A stretch of DNA of 64,000 nucleotides from Paenibacillus caseinilyticus (lineage in GTDB: Bacteria > Bacillota > Bacilli > Paenibacillales > NBRC-103111). Numbering within the stretch: position 1 is the stretch's first letter; every line of letters begins with the position of its first letter. The notes under the pieces are model-generated. The model had not been told where the DNA came from. It searched no databases and was given only the letters and a program-made list of their open reading frames with translations. Shown here one piece after another: positions 7,931 to 15,745 of the stretch. The stretch covers positions 123,506 through 187,505 of the forward strand of contig NZ_JAQAGY010000015.1 in the NCBI RefSeq assembly GCF_027533645.1, given 5' to 3'. The position numbers and the translations under genes are program-made.

Positions 7931-8602
7931 TCAATCGTAGTCCTTATGTACCCATTCGTCTTCGGGGATCGGCAGCTCCTCGCCGGAGAAGCGCTGCTCG
8001 CGGAACGGATCGGCCGTATTGTGGAATCCGTTGCGTTCCCAGAAGCCGGTCCGGTCTTCTTCCATGAATTCGATGCCGCGGATCCACTTCGCGCTCTTCC
8101 AGAAGTACAGGTGCGGCACGACCAGCCGCAGCGGCCAGCCGTGCTTCGGCGTGAGCGGCTCCCCGTTATAGGAATGAGCCAGCAGGGCATCTCCCATCAG
8201 ATCCGGCAGAGGCACGTTCGTATCGTAATCGGGATCGGCATGGATCATCACGTAAGGAGCAGCTGGCGTGATATCGAGCGCCACGAGCAAATCCCGGAAC
8301 CGGACGCCCGTCCACTCGGTATCCGCCTTGGACCACCGGGTCACGCAGTGAATATCGCAGCGGAGCGTCGTCTGCGGCAGCTTCATCAGCTCCGCGTAAG
8401 AGATCGTCCGCTCCTCCTGCCCGCCGCCGAAGATCCGGAGGCTCCATCCGGACATTTCATACTGGGGCACCTCTCCCTCATGCAGGATAGGGAACCGCTC
8501 GGTCCACACCTGCCCGGGAGGCAGCCGATGGGCCAGCTCCGGCTTCGAAGAGGCAGCCGGATGCGCCTTCACCGCTTTCAGCCTGTCCGCTTTGCCATGC
8601 AT
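7931..8602 (-). CDS. Sulfite-oxidase-like molybdopterin oxidoreductase (YuiH-like)
   Basis: This 223-aa protein belongs to the oxidoreductase molybdopterin-binding family, similar to Bacillus YuiH and to the catalytic core of sulfite oxidases. The domain covers about residues 28-210. The segment RCDIHCVTRWSK contains Cys86, the expected thiolate ligand of the molybdenum, and later residues such as HADPDYDTNVPL and KHGWPLRLVVPHLYFWKS match the core fold. There is no twin-arginine signal or heme domain, so it is predicted to be cytoplasmic and single-domain. The natural substrate cannot be told from sequence. No molybdenum cofactor genes are nearby. The gene follows the YolD-like gene by 33 bases on the same strand. 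Confidence 0.87.
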   Translation of the reverse strand: MHGKADRLKAVKAHPAASSKPELAHRLPPGQVWTERFPILHEGEVPQYEMSGWSLRIFGGGQEERTISYAELMKLPQTTLRCDIHCVTRWSKADTEWTGVRFRDLLVALDITPAAPYVMIHADPDYDTNVPLPDLMGDALLAHSYNGEPLTPKHGWPLRLVVPHLYFWKSAKWIRGIEFMEEDRTGFWERNGFHNTADPFREQRFSGEELPIPEDEWVHKDYD

Positions 8603-8635
8603 GAATATAACCCTCCTCTGCTGTGCATCGTGCTG

Positions 8636-8887
8636 CTAATCTCTCGGATACTCCACTTTCATGATATCCATGAACGGCACTTTCGTCGTCCCGCCCTGCC
8701 CCTCCAGATGAACGAGCTTCGTCCTGGAGTCCATATTCACGATCCGACCGCGCACCTGCTCCGCCCATCCCCAGACCGTGAGCACAATTTCGGAATCTTC
8801 ATTCTTCGCTTCCACGAGCTGGTTCCCGAGCTCCTCCAGTTCGAATTCGTCCCGCGTCGGACGCTTGGCCACCTTTGCTTTTGCCAT
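8636..8887 (-). CDS. YolD-like family protein
   Basis: This is an 83-aa protein of the YolD-like family. The family pattern is seen: a short charged N-terminus, a hydrophobic strand (EIVLTVWGW), RGRIVNMDSRTKLVHLEG and a final FMDIMKVEY. YolD proteins are often found beside Y-family DNA polymerases or in prophages, but here no polymerase is near, so the role is open. The ATG at 8887 (MAKAKV) is chosen because GGGAGGAG lies about 5 bases upstream; the longer frame starts without such a site. It is likely co-transcribed with the molybdopterin enzyme gene downstream. Confidence 0.78.
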   Translation of the reverse strand: MAKAKVAKRPTRDEFELEELGNQLVEAKNEDSEIVLTVWGWAEQVRGRIVNMDSRTKLVHLEGQGGTTKVPFMDIMKVEYPRD

Positions 8888-9018
8888 GTTTACTCCTCCC
8901 TGCCTTACCACAATCTATCTTTAGTCGGCGTTACCTATCCTATCATTATAGCACAAAAGGGAGCATGAAGGACCGATAGGACCCCGTCTGATCCCGCTGC
9001 CCCCTTCCGCTGCGTCCC

Positions 9019-9381
9019 CTACTTCTTCTCTACGCCGGCCGGCCCGTTCCCGGACGCGATGAGGCCTTCTTGGCCGTAGGTATAGACCGCTCTTTCCTCC
9101 ACGGGTCGATCCTCCAGCAGATGCTCCCGTACGATGACCTTGGCCGATTCCGGGGTCACTCCCCTGTACCAGACTCCTTCGGGGTATACGATCACCACGC
9201 AGGCATCTTCGCAGCGTCCGTTGCACCTCGTCCGCGTCGTATGGATGCGGCGGTCAGCCCCATTCTCCCGGATCTCCGCCCGCAGAGCCTGGGTTACCGC
9301 CTCGGCGTCCCCTCGCATACAGCTGCCTCCGTTGCAGATCAGCACATGATGCTTCGTATCCGTCAAATTCCATGTCGCCAC
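9019..9381 (-). CDS. [2Fe-2S] ferredoxin, thioredoxin-like fold
   Basis: This is a 120-aa protein of the thioredoxin-like [2Fe-2S] ferredoxin family. Its cluster ligands are Cys16 and Cys21 (CNGGSC) and Cys53 and Cys57 (CNGRC), with Cys61 close by. Family members act as electron carriers or scaffold-like proteins in the cytoplasm. The start is a GTG at 9381 with GGAGGAGGT about 5 bases upstream; the longer frame to 9489 gives an Arg-rich extension that looks non-coding. No partner enzyme is adjacent. The C-terminal 20 residues are variable and probably disordered. Confidence 0.83.
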   Translation of the reverse strand: MATWNLTDTKHHVLICNGGSCMRGDAEAVTQALRAEIRENGADRRIHTTRTRCNGRCEDACVVIVYPEGVWYRGVTPESAKVIVREHLLEDRPVEERAVYTYGQEGLIASGNGPAGVEKK

Positions 9382-9463
9382 AGCGCACCTCCTCCTTCCA
9401 TCCAGGGCAGGTCCCCAGGGCCTCCCTGTGCTCCACTCTATGAATCTATGTCCATGTGCCGCC

Positions 9464-9513
9464 AAAAAAGGCGTCCTCTCCCTCGCCATTCAACCGACAA
9501 AGGAAAAGACGCC
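9464..9513 (-). terminator. Probable terminator of the Crp/MFS operon
   Basis: On the minus strand GGCGTC and GACGCC pair as the outer stem, with partial pairing inside, and six T follow. It lies about 80 bases past the MFS stop codon. Confidence 0.6.
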
Positions 9514-9591
9514 CGCAGCTTCAGCGGAATAACGGCTAACTCTACGAATCGAATCTACTCTATGATACCGGATGGGCCCCTGCTTCGGCAA

Positions 9592-10800
9592 CTATTGGCC
9601 CGCGCGCCGTCCGATCACACCGATGCCCACTAGCAGCAGGACCCCGAGGGTGGCCAGAACGGCGAAGAACAGGTATACCGCATGAACCGAGAAAGCTAGG
9701 AGAAGCAGCCCCCCCGCGAAGTTGCACAGGGCATTCCCCACCCCGCCGCCCATCATCGAGTACAGTGAAATCGCGGTCACGCGCACTTCCTGCGGGGAAG
9801 CGGCCACGATATACCGTATCGTTAAGGGCAGGAGAAGGCCAACGGAGAAGCCCTGCATGAGCAGAGTGAGGTACAGCAGGGCCTGAGGCAGGTCAAAGAG
9901 GTACATGTACCATCTTACCGCCGTGAACAGCCCCGCGGCCGTCAATAGAGGCAGCAGGCCCAGCCGTGCGGCGAACCGCTCGGCGACCTGCATGAACGGG
10001 ATCTCGCTTCCCGCCGCGATCAGCATGAGCAGGCCCACTCCCGCTGCGCTTCCCCCAAGACCTGCCGCATACGTGCCGAAGTAGGTATTGTTCGCGAAGA
10101 CGGGGCCCATGATGAAGAGCGCCGCGAGCAGGAACATCCACACTCTGGGGATCCGCAGCAGCTGCAGGACGGCCGTGACCGTGGACGGCTGCCCCTTCCG
10201 GTCCCGTCGATCTCCGAGTGTACCGGGAAGGAACGCGACGAAGAGCAGGCACCCGGCGCTTGCCGCAGCAAAACACCAGATGGACACCGGCATGCCGAAT
10301 ACATCCGCAAGCTTGCCCGTCAGGAAGACGGAAGCCGAGAAGCCGATCGCGCCCCAGAGCCCGAACGAACCGTAAGACCGCCCCGTCCGCAGCGAGTAGG
10401 TCATCGTCAAGCTGTCGGCAATCGGCATGACCGCGCACTGGAACGTAGAGACGCCGATGAGGGCCAGCACCATCGCGCCATATGAATCCGCGACCGTCAG
10501 CGCCAGCCCGCTCCCCATCGTACAGAAGGTTGCCGCCGCCAGGATCGGTTTGGCCTGCCGGGTCGCATCGCACAGCAGCCCCCACAAGGGCTGTATGAGG
10601 ATGATCATCAGCGGCTGCACGGCCAAGAGGATGCCGGTCTGCAGACCGCTCAGGGCAGTTCGCTCCTGCAGGTAGGGAATCAGGTAAGGGAAGAGGGCGC
10701 CGTATGAAGCGAAATAGCAGAAGTAGAAAGCTTTGAGCGCCGCCGCGTGCATTCCGCCTTCTGCCCGGACGCCTCCGGCAGCGGCTCGGATCTGCGTCAT
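9592..10800 (-). CDS. MFS transporter (MFS_1-like)
   Basis: This is a 402-aa major facilitator protein with about 12 hydrophobic segments. A loop after the second segment (GLLCDATRQAKP) matches the conserved MFS loop 2-3, and the family resembles MFS_1-like/nucleoside or phenylpropionate permeases. The substrate is unknown. The true ATG at 10800 overlaps the stop of the upstream Crp-family regulator as ATGA, so translation is probably coupled. The 79-residue upstream extension of the frame is antisense to the regulator gene body and is not used. The regulator probably controls this operon, which suggests efflux or uptake of a molecule sensed by it; this is inference. Confidence 0.85.
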   Translation of the reverse strand: MTQIRAAAGGVRAEGGMHAAALKAFYFCYFASYGALFPYLIPYLQERTALSGLQTGILLAVQPLMIILIQPLWGLLCDATRQAKPILAAATFCTMGSGLALTVADSYGAMVLALIGVSTFQCAVMPIADSLTMTYSLRTGRSYGSFGLWGAIGFSASVFLTGKLADVFGMPVSIWCFAAASAGCLLFVAFLPGTLGDRRDRKGQPSTVTAVLQLLRIPRVWMFLLAALFIMGPVFANNTYFGTYAAGLGGSAAGVGLLMLIAAGSEIPFMQVAERFAARLGLLPLLTAAGLFTAVRWYMYLFDLPQALLYLTLLMQGFSVGLLLPLTIRYIVAASPQEVRVTAISLYSMMGGGVGNALCNFAGGLLLLAFSVHAVYLFFAVLATLGVLLLVGIGVIGRRAGQ

Positions 10801-11501
10801 GAGTCGGCCCCTGCTGCGCTCTCCCACAGCGACCGCCGGATGAACGCACGGGTTCTCTCCGTCACCGTCACCCGGTGGCGTCCGGACTTCAGAATGCCCT
10901 GCTCTTTCCACTCCTTCATGATCCGGTTGACGCTGCGGCTCGTTACCCGCAGCTGCCTTGCCGTCTCCTCGGAGGAGAAGGGAAGCTCCTGTGTAGGCTG
11001 GCCCGCAAAGTCCAGCGGGGACAGCCGCTCGTCCCAATATTTTAGCAGCCGCTGCTTCAGCGGAACGAGGGCATGCTCCGCCGAGCTGACCGATGACTGG
11101 TACAGCTTGTCGGCCAGCTGCATATTCAGCATGCGGGAGTAGACGAGATCGGACTCGAGCCGGCGGCGGAACTTCTCCACCGGGGTCGCCAGTACCGTAG
11201 TCGGCACGACCGCAACGGCCTGGCAGACGACCGGCTTCTCCAGCAGCAGCTCGAGGTCGCCGATCATATGCCCGCTCGCCATCCTCGCGAGCACGACGCC
11301 TTCTCCGGCCGGCACATGGTGCTCAGCCTGCACTATCCCTTCTACTACAATCTGCAGCAGGGTAAGCGGCTCCTCCTGCCCGCACAGCTTCTCGCCGGGA
11401 CGGTATACCAGCACCTGCCATTCGTTCAGCGCTTCCTCGGCCACGCCGGCGAACAGCTCGGCAATCTGCTTGTATGTTGAAAGAATTCGGGTAATCTCCA
11501 T
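10797..11501 (-). CDS. Crp/Fnr-family transcriptional regulator
   Basis: This 234-aa protein has an N-terminal cyclic-nucleotide-binding-like beta barrel (about residues 20-115) and a C-terminal winged helix of the Crp type (about 145-225), with the recognition region ETARQLRVTSRSVNRIMKEW. The ligand-pocket motif of true cAMP binders is not intact, and the four-Cys iron-sulfur pattern of Fnr is absent, so the signal is unknown. The ATG at 11501 has AGGTGG about 7 bases upstream and gives the usual family length. Its stop codon overlaps the MFS start by four bases, which makes a two-gene operon. Confidence 0.86.
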   Translation of the reverse strand: MEITRILSTYKQIAELFAGVAEEALNEWQVLVYRPGEKLCGQEEPLTLLQIVVEGIVQAEHHVPAGEGVVLARMASGHMIGDLELLLEKPVVCQAVAVVPTTVLATPVEKFRRRLESDLVYSRMLNMQLADKLYQSSVSSAEHALVPLKQRLLKYWDERLSPLDFAGQPTQELPFSSEETARQLRVTSRSVNRIMKEWKEQGILKSGRHRVTVTERTRAFIRRSLWESAAGADS

Positions 11502-11642
11502 ACATTCCACCTGTCTGTTCTCTGATACCCCCATTAAACCGGATTCTTCCCCCGATGAAAAGGACATATGTCCCGAACGGCACCGCAAACCGGGTGTGCC
11601 ACCAGCCGCTGCAGTCCTGGAAGGACGCCGAACACGGCGATC

Positions 11643-12323
11643 TTACTCGCGCCGCTCTTCCCGCACCGGCTTCACTGCCGGGGGAACCCTCCCTACCTCC
11701 ACCTTGATGTACTCGGCATGAAACCGGCCGCTGTAGCCGAATAACGGCCCGAAGGCGGGATTGGCAACATGCACATCGATCCGAAAAAGTCCCTCCCGTT
11801 CGTCGAACCATTCGCATACGTCGGCATACCCCGAGAAGCGCATCGGAAACCGGAACCCGATCCAGCCCTCATAGAAGTATTGATTGCCCGATCTCAGCCG
11901 GATCCCGCCGTGATCCGCCACCTCCATGTCGATCTCTACGGCCAAATGCTGGTGCGTGCCCAAATAGTCGACGATCTTGCCGCGCTGCTCGCTGTACACC
12001 ATCGTCGCGTCAAAACGGCGCTCCCGATCCGGAAACTGGAACGTACGAACCCACGTTACCGTCTCCCTTCCGTATCGGTCCACATAGGCATAATTCTCGA
12101 TGGTGAACGGCACGTTCTCCCCTTGCTGGGGAAACATAATGTTGCGCCACGCCCCAAGGGAGAGGAATGGCTTCGTGAACGCTTTGCCGTGCCATACCCG
12201 GTCCATCGTTCCCCGGCCGATCGAAGCGATGCCGTCCTCGGAGCCGAACCCGAACCGTCGGCGGATCTCGGGATGAAGCCGGCCGAAGTCGCTTCCAAGC
12301 ACTCTCTCGTAGATGGAGCTCAT
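11643..12323 (-). CDS. DUF4166 domain protein
   Basis: This is a 226-aa protein that matches the DUF4166 family, recognised from SIYERVLGSDFGRLHPEI at the start and the following WHGKAFTKPFLSLG. The protein is predicted to be soluble and beta-rich. The function of the family is not known; members are often joined to or next to DoxX-like or short-chain dehydrogenase proteins. Here its ATG overlaps the stop of the SRPBCC-DoxX gene as ATGA, with GGAGG 6-7 bases ahead, so the two are translationally coupled and probably act together at the membrane. The longer frame upstream is antisense shadow and is not used. Confidence 0.83.
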   Translation of the reverse strand: MSSIYERVLGSDFGRLHPEIRRRFGFGSEDGIASIGRGTMDRVWHGKAFTKPFLSLGAWRNIMFPQQGENVPFTIENYAYVDRYGRETVTWVRTFQFPDRERRFDATMVYSEQRGKIVDYLGTHQHLAVEIDMEVADHGGIRLRSGNQYFYEGWIGFRFPMRFSGYADVCEWFDEREGLFRIDVHVANPAFGPLFGYSGRFHAEYIKVEVGRVPPAVKPVREERRE

Positions 12324-13246
12324 AGCTCTTCCTCCTTCCCTATGGGCTTGCGCCTGCACCGCCCGGCTTCCGGCAGGTCCCGCAGCTGCAGTATCCCAGC
12401 CACGGCTATCCCCATCATCGACAGGTTCAGCGTGACGGGATTGAACGGCTCGGCATACGTGCCGGCGTCCCCTGCGGCCGCGCTCAACCCAAGCAGCACG
12501 AGCAGGATCAAGTTGAGGCCGTAGACCCACCGTCCGTACTTGATGCCGGCTGCCGCTATCCCGAGACCGAAAGCTATCTCGGCAGCGCCCAGCAGGCGGA
12601 TGACGGCTTCTTCGCTGCCGGCGAACCAGCCGGTGCCCCGCAGAATCTCCAGCTCCCCGGCATCCGGATAGAGCAGCTTCGGCACCAAGCCTTGGTACAT
12701 CCAATCCAGCGCAAGTACCGTCAGGCACAAGCCGTGCGTAAGCATTCGGGTCACGGACAGACGGGGAGGAATGCCCTTCTCCAGCCACAGCCTCAGACAG
12801 TCGAAGCTCCAGGCGGTGGCCCAGCCCATCAGAGGCCGGAAGACCAGGGCGTCCGCCGCCGTTCCCCACCTGCCGAAGCGCGTCCGATAATCATATCGCG
12901 TCAGGAACCGCACCCGCTCCCCGTCCGGCTCATACCGCCAGAACCCTGCTCCTTCCCGGATCAAAGAGATCGGCTGGTCCGACGAGAAGGCCAGCACCGA
13001 GGTTCTCACGCCGTTCTTCTCTGTTGTCCCTGCTGTCTCTCCCTCCCCGGCAATCGAGAGCCCGAACCCGATCCGGGTGCGGTACAGGAAGCGCTGGGGA
13101 TCGGACTCGTCCTTCTTCGGCAGGTAACGGATCTCCGAGAACCGAAGATCCCACTGCTCGTGAAGCTCCGGGGTCTGTGTATGCTTCCACAGTGCCTGCA
13201 TCGCTGTATCTATCGTCAGTTCCACGTAGATCGGTTTTCTTCTCAC
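12320..13246 (-). CDS. SRPBCC domain fused to DoxX-like membrane domain
   Basis: This is a 308-aa two-part protein. Residues 1-170 resemble a START/polyketide-cyclase-like (SRPBCC) domain: KPIYVELTIDTAMQALWKHT opens it and EGAGFWRYEPDGERVRFLTRYDY is typical of its later strands. Residues 180-300 form four hydrophobic segments of a DoxX-like domain (MYQGLVPKLLYP, then GAAEIAFGLGIAAAG). The start is a GTG at 13246 with GGGAGGA about 8 bases upstream; the frame is open to 13327 but lacks a better site. It is followed by the overlapping DUF4166 gene. The pair probably handles a lipid or hydrophobic ligand; this is inferred from the domain types only. Confidence 0.78.
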   Translation of the reverse strand: MRRKPIYVELTIDTAMQALWKHTQTPELHEQWDLRFSEIRYLPKKDESDPQRFLYRTRIGFGLSIAGEGETAGTTEKNGVRTSVLAFSSDQPISLIREGAGFWRYEPDGERVRFLTRYDYRTRFGRWGTAADALVFRPLMGWATAWSFDCLRLWLEKGIPPRLSVTRMLTHGLCLTVLALDWMYQGLVPKLLYPDAGELEILRGTGWFAGSEEAVIRLLGAAEIAFGLGIAAAGIKYGRWVYGLNLILLVLLGLSAAAGDAGTYAEPFNPVTLNLSMMGIAVAGILQLRDLPEAGRCRRKPIGKEEEL

Positions 13247-13865
13247 AGCTTCGGTCCTCCCTGAGGCGAAGACGGACTGAAAGGAATGTCTGCCTCTCAT
13301 AAACTTTACCATAGGGGGGATCACCATGCGAAATCCGGCGAAAAAGCAGGAAGTGTCTCCTCCGTTATCACCGCTGCTGCAGTGCTTCCCCCCTAAGACT
13401 TTACGCGCATGCCTGCTCTATGAAATGGCTGCAAACCTAGCACACCCCAGGTGCTGCTTTCTCATAGAATAGGATAGGAGGTGAAGACGGACCATCGTAA
13501 GAGCCGTCCTGTCGGGCAGTGAAGAAGGCAATGTCGCCATCACATATACTTTTGCTGTGATTAGCGGCCGTCTCGCGATCATCGCACGGACCCGCCGGTT
13601 GTCCGATTACCGGTACCAGCCGTGCCCTTAAATGCAGCAGCTGCGTCCTGAATGTCACGGAGCACACACAAGTGTAGAGCCATCATAGAGCCCGTCAGAG
13701 ACCTTCTCGGGAAGGTTCCTGGCGGGCTAGGCTGTTTTCCCTGCAGTCCATGCTTAGTCTGCTCTTTGTCCAGCACCGTCCCCCTAACTGTGCAGACCAC
13801 ACGCTCCTCCACATAACGAAATCCGCCCGGCCCTCCGGAGAAGGCAAAAAAATCGGCCATCCCTC
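13247..13865. other. Gene-poor gap with one large hairpin
   Basis: No convincing gene was found in this 620-base stretch. The only clear structure is a two-part hairpin at 13689-13728: a 10-bp outer stem beginning AGCCCGTCAG, then a 6-bp inner stem ACCTTC/GAAGGT closed by TCGG. On the plus strand it is followed 6 bases later by TTTT, so it could be a terminator, but no plus-strand gene leads to it. Confidence 0.5.
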
Positions 13866-13897
13866 TTGACCCTCACATCAATGTCATGGTTTATACT
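13866..13897 (+). promoter_or_regulatory. MerR-type promoter with 20-bp spacer and dyad operator
   Basis: TTGACC (13866-13871) and TATACT (13892-13897) are separated by 20 bp instead of 17. The spacer carries the dyad ACC-N3-AC-N6-GT-N3-GGT. Long spacers with a dyad between -35 and -10 are the hallmark of promoters that MerR-family regulators activate by DNA distortion. It lies 36 bases before the merR-like start codon, so the operon is probably self-regulated. Confidence 0.78.
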
Positions 13898-13932
13898 GGG
13901 AGTACATCAGGTGAAAGGAGGCGGTGAATCCA

Positions 13933-14310
13933 TTGCGGATCGGTGAGCTTGCGAAAGCCACGGGAGCCAGCATCCGTTCGCTGCGCTACTATGAAGAGCA
14001 AGGCTTGATTCAATCTGTCCGGTCGGCGAACGGCTACCGGGAATATACCCCTTTTGCGGCGGATCAGGTGCGGAGCATCCAGTTCTACCTGAGCCTCGGT
14101 CTGACCACGGAACAGATCGCCGGATTCCTTCAATGCGTCATGAAGAACAAAGAAGCCTTCTGCCGCGAAGTGCTCCCGGTGTACGAGAAGAAACTTGCGG
14201 AGATGAACGAGCAGATCGAGCTCCTGACACGCATCCGCTCGAATCTCATCGAACGGATCGATGCCATCCATGCGGAACAACAAACTCACTCGGGAGGAAT
14301 ACAGGTATGA
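13933..14310 (+). CDS. MerR-family transcriptional regulator
   Basis: This 125-aa regulator has the MerR winged-helix domain at residues 1-70 (RIGELAKATGASIRSLRYYE, then YREYTPF). A long coiled-coil helix follows (about 78-115). Two Cys lie in the stretch QCVMKNKEAFC, where effector-sensing residues of some MerR proteins occur, so thiol or metal sensing is possible but unproven. The start is taken as the TTG at 13933, which gives the usual MRIGELA beginning with AAAGGAGG about 10 bases ahead; the GTG nine bases earlier is too close to that site. Its stop overlaps the thioredoxin start as ATGA. Confidence 0.87.
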   Translation: MRIGELAKATGASIRSLRYYEEQGLIQSVRSANGYREYTPFAADQVRSIQFYLSLGLTTEQIAGFLQCVMKNKEAFCREVLPVYEKKLAEMNEQIELLTRIRSNLIERIDAIHAEQQTHSGGIQV

Positions 14311-14657
14311 AACCGGAAAATGTGAACGATACGAACCTGAAGGCCGGGCTGGAAGCCCACCCGCTTACGCTTGTTGATTTTGGAGCGCCGTGGTGCGCCC
14401 CCTGCCGGACGCTGCTGCCAATGCTCGATGAGCTGGGGGAGGCGTACGGGGAGAACCTGTCGATCCTGAAGCTGAACTGCGACGATTCCCCCGAGTCGGC
14501 CGCCGCTTACGGGGTCATGTCCATGCCGACGGTAATTCTCTTCAAGAATGGGGAGCCGATGGAGAAACTGGTCGGACTCCGTTCCCCGGAGGGCTACCGG
14601 AACATGATCGATAAGTATTTGGCTCCGGCTGCTGGCAGTGGCTCCGCCAGCGAATAA
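14307..14657 (+). CDS. Thioredoxin with WCAPC active site
   Basis: This 116-aa thioredoxin-fold protein covers the whole family domain: LVDFGAPWCAPCR with active-site Cys30 and Cys33, the cis-Pro segment MSMPTVILFKNG and a C-terminal helix. The active site reads CAPC instead of the usual CGPC, a change that would shift the redox potential. It is predicted to be cytoplasmic. The gene is translationally coupled to the MerR regulator by a four-base overlap, and a GGGAGGA ribosome site lies within the regulator's last codons. The pair suggests an inducible thiol-repair response to the signal the regulator senses. Confidence 0.9.
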   Translation: MKPENVNDTNLKAGLEAHPLTLVDFGAPWCAPCRTLLPMLDELGEAYGENLSILKLNCDDSPESAAAYGVMSMPTVILFKNGEPMEKLVGLRSPEGYRNMIDKYLAPAAGSGSASE

Positions 14658-14739
14658 GGATGCTCAATAATTATGCTCAATAAGGACACTCAAGAGCCGC
14701 CCCCTGTCCCCTTCCTATCTCATTCGGCGTAGCCCATCA

Positions 14740-14768
14740 CCACCGGACACCCTCCGGTGGTTTTTGTT
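14740..14768 (+). terminator. Rho-independent terminator of the merR/thioredoxin operon
   Basis: CCACCGGA and TCCGGTGG pair around a five-base loop and are followed by TTTTTGTT. Confidence 0.9.
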
Positions 14769-14940
14769 ATAGTCCGCCCCTTAAATCTGGCAGCCCGCTT
14801 GCTGTCCCGCATTCGCTCGCTTCGGGAGATACGGCCTACATTCCCTGCTTGGATGTGGCCGCCGAGCGGCTTATAATGGGATCCATAGCACTTCGTTTCA
14901 TGCCTCCTACACTATCCCTATTTCCAAGGAGAATCCCCCA

Positions 14941-15558
14941 ATGGCCACACTGACCTTTTTTGTAGGCCCTGCTGCCGCAGGCAAGACAACCCTCGCCAAG
15001 AGGCTCGCCGCGAAGCGCCGCTCCGCCTTCTTCGACATGGACACGCTGCTGCGTCCGGCCGCCGAGAAGATTATGGAGCTCTCCGGCCTCGACCCGGCCG
15101 ACCGCGACTCCGCGGAATACAAAGTCCGTTGCCGCGATCTGGGCTACCGCATCACGATGGATGCGGCGCTGGAGAATATAGCTCTCGGTATCGATGCGGT
15201 GGTCGTGGGTCCGTTCACCCAAGAGACCGAAGATCCCGGGTGGATCGGGAAGGAGCTGGAACGTATCGGCGCTTCGCTGTCTGCCGTAGAGGTGAGAGCG
15301 GTATACGTCTATCTCCCGGCCGAAGAAGACTATGCCGAGCGGCTCCGCGGCCGGGGTTCCCCGCTCGACGAGTGGAAGCTGGAGCATTGGGACGACTTCC
15401 GCCGCTCCCTCCGCCGCCGCGAGATCCGCTGGGCTATCCCGGCCTCCTCCGTGCTCCGCTTCGACAACTCGGCGCCGCTTACCGACGGACGGCTCGCCGA
15501 ATTGGAGCACTTCGTCTATGGCAGGCCCTCCGGCGGAGAGCTTGAGCGCCATCCCTGA
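14941..15558 (+). CDS. P-loop kinase-like ATPase (AAA_33 type)
   Basis: This is a 205-aa P-loop NTPase with the Walker A motif GPAAAGKTTL at residues 9-18 and a second acidic motif FFDMDTLL that fits small-molecule kinases. An Arg-rich lid (ERLRGRGSPLDEWK) lies near residue 140. The fold is like zeta-toxin or shikimate-kinase-like AAA_33 proteins that phosphorylate small molecules; the substrate is unknown. AAGGAG lies 8 bases before the ATG. It is a single-gene unit between two terminators, convergent with the CNNM-type gene. Confidence 0.78.
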   Translation: MATLTFFVGPAAAGKTTLAKRLAAKRRSAFFDMDTLLRPAAEKIMELSGLDPADRDSAEYKVRCRDLGYRITMDAALENIALGIDAVVVGPFTQETEDPGWIGKELERIGASLSAVEVRAVYVYLPAEEDYAERLRGRGSPLDEWKLEHWDDFRRSLRRREIRWAIPASSVLRFDNSAPLTDGRLAELEHFVYGRPSGGELERHP

Positions 15559-15700
15559 TCTTCATTTCGGATGGGGACACCGGAGCTGTCTCCGGCATGA
15601 ATCACCGGCCCCGCCGGCATGACGTGAACAAGCGCACAAGCACGGATATCCCCACCGATGATACACGGGATTTGGTCTTGAGTTCACACGTTCTGCTATA

Positions 15701-15734
15701 CACAAAAAGCCGGGAACCCTCCCGACTTTTTGTG
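15701..15734. terminator. Bidirectional terminator between convergent genes
   Basis: CACAAAAAGCCGGGA and TCCCGACTTTTTGTG form a stem with one mismatch and loop ACCC. It gives A-rich and T-rich flanks on both strands and serves the kinase-like gene (plus) and the CNNM-type gene (minus). Confidence 0.88.
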
Positions 15735-15745
15735 CTCGCACGCTC

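Noticed and set aside
13326..13472. A 48-residue frame with GGGGGGAT before its ATG
   Set aside because: Codon use and composition are not protein-like, and it ends in a region without other signals.
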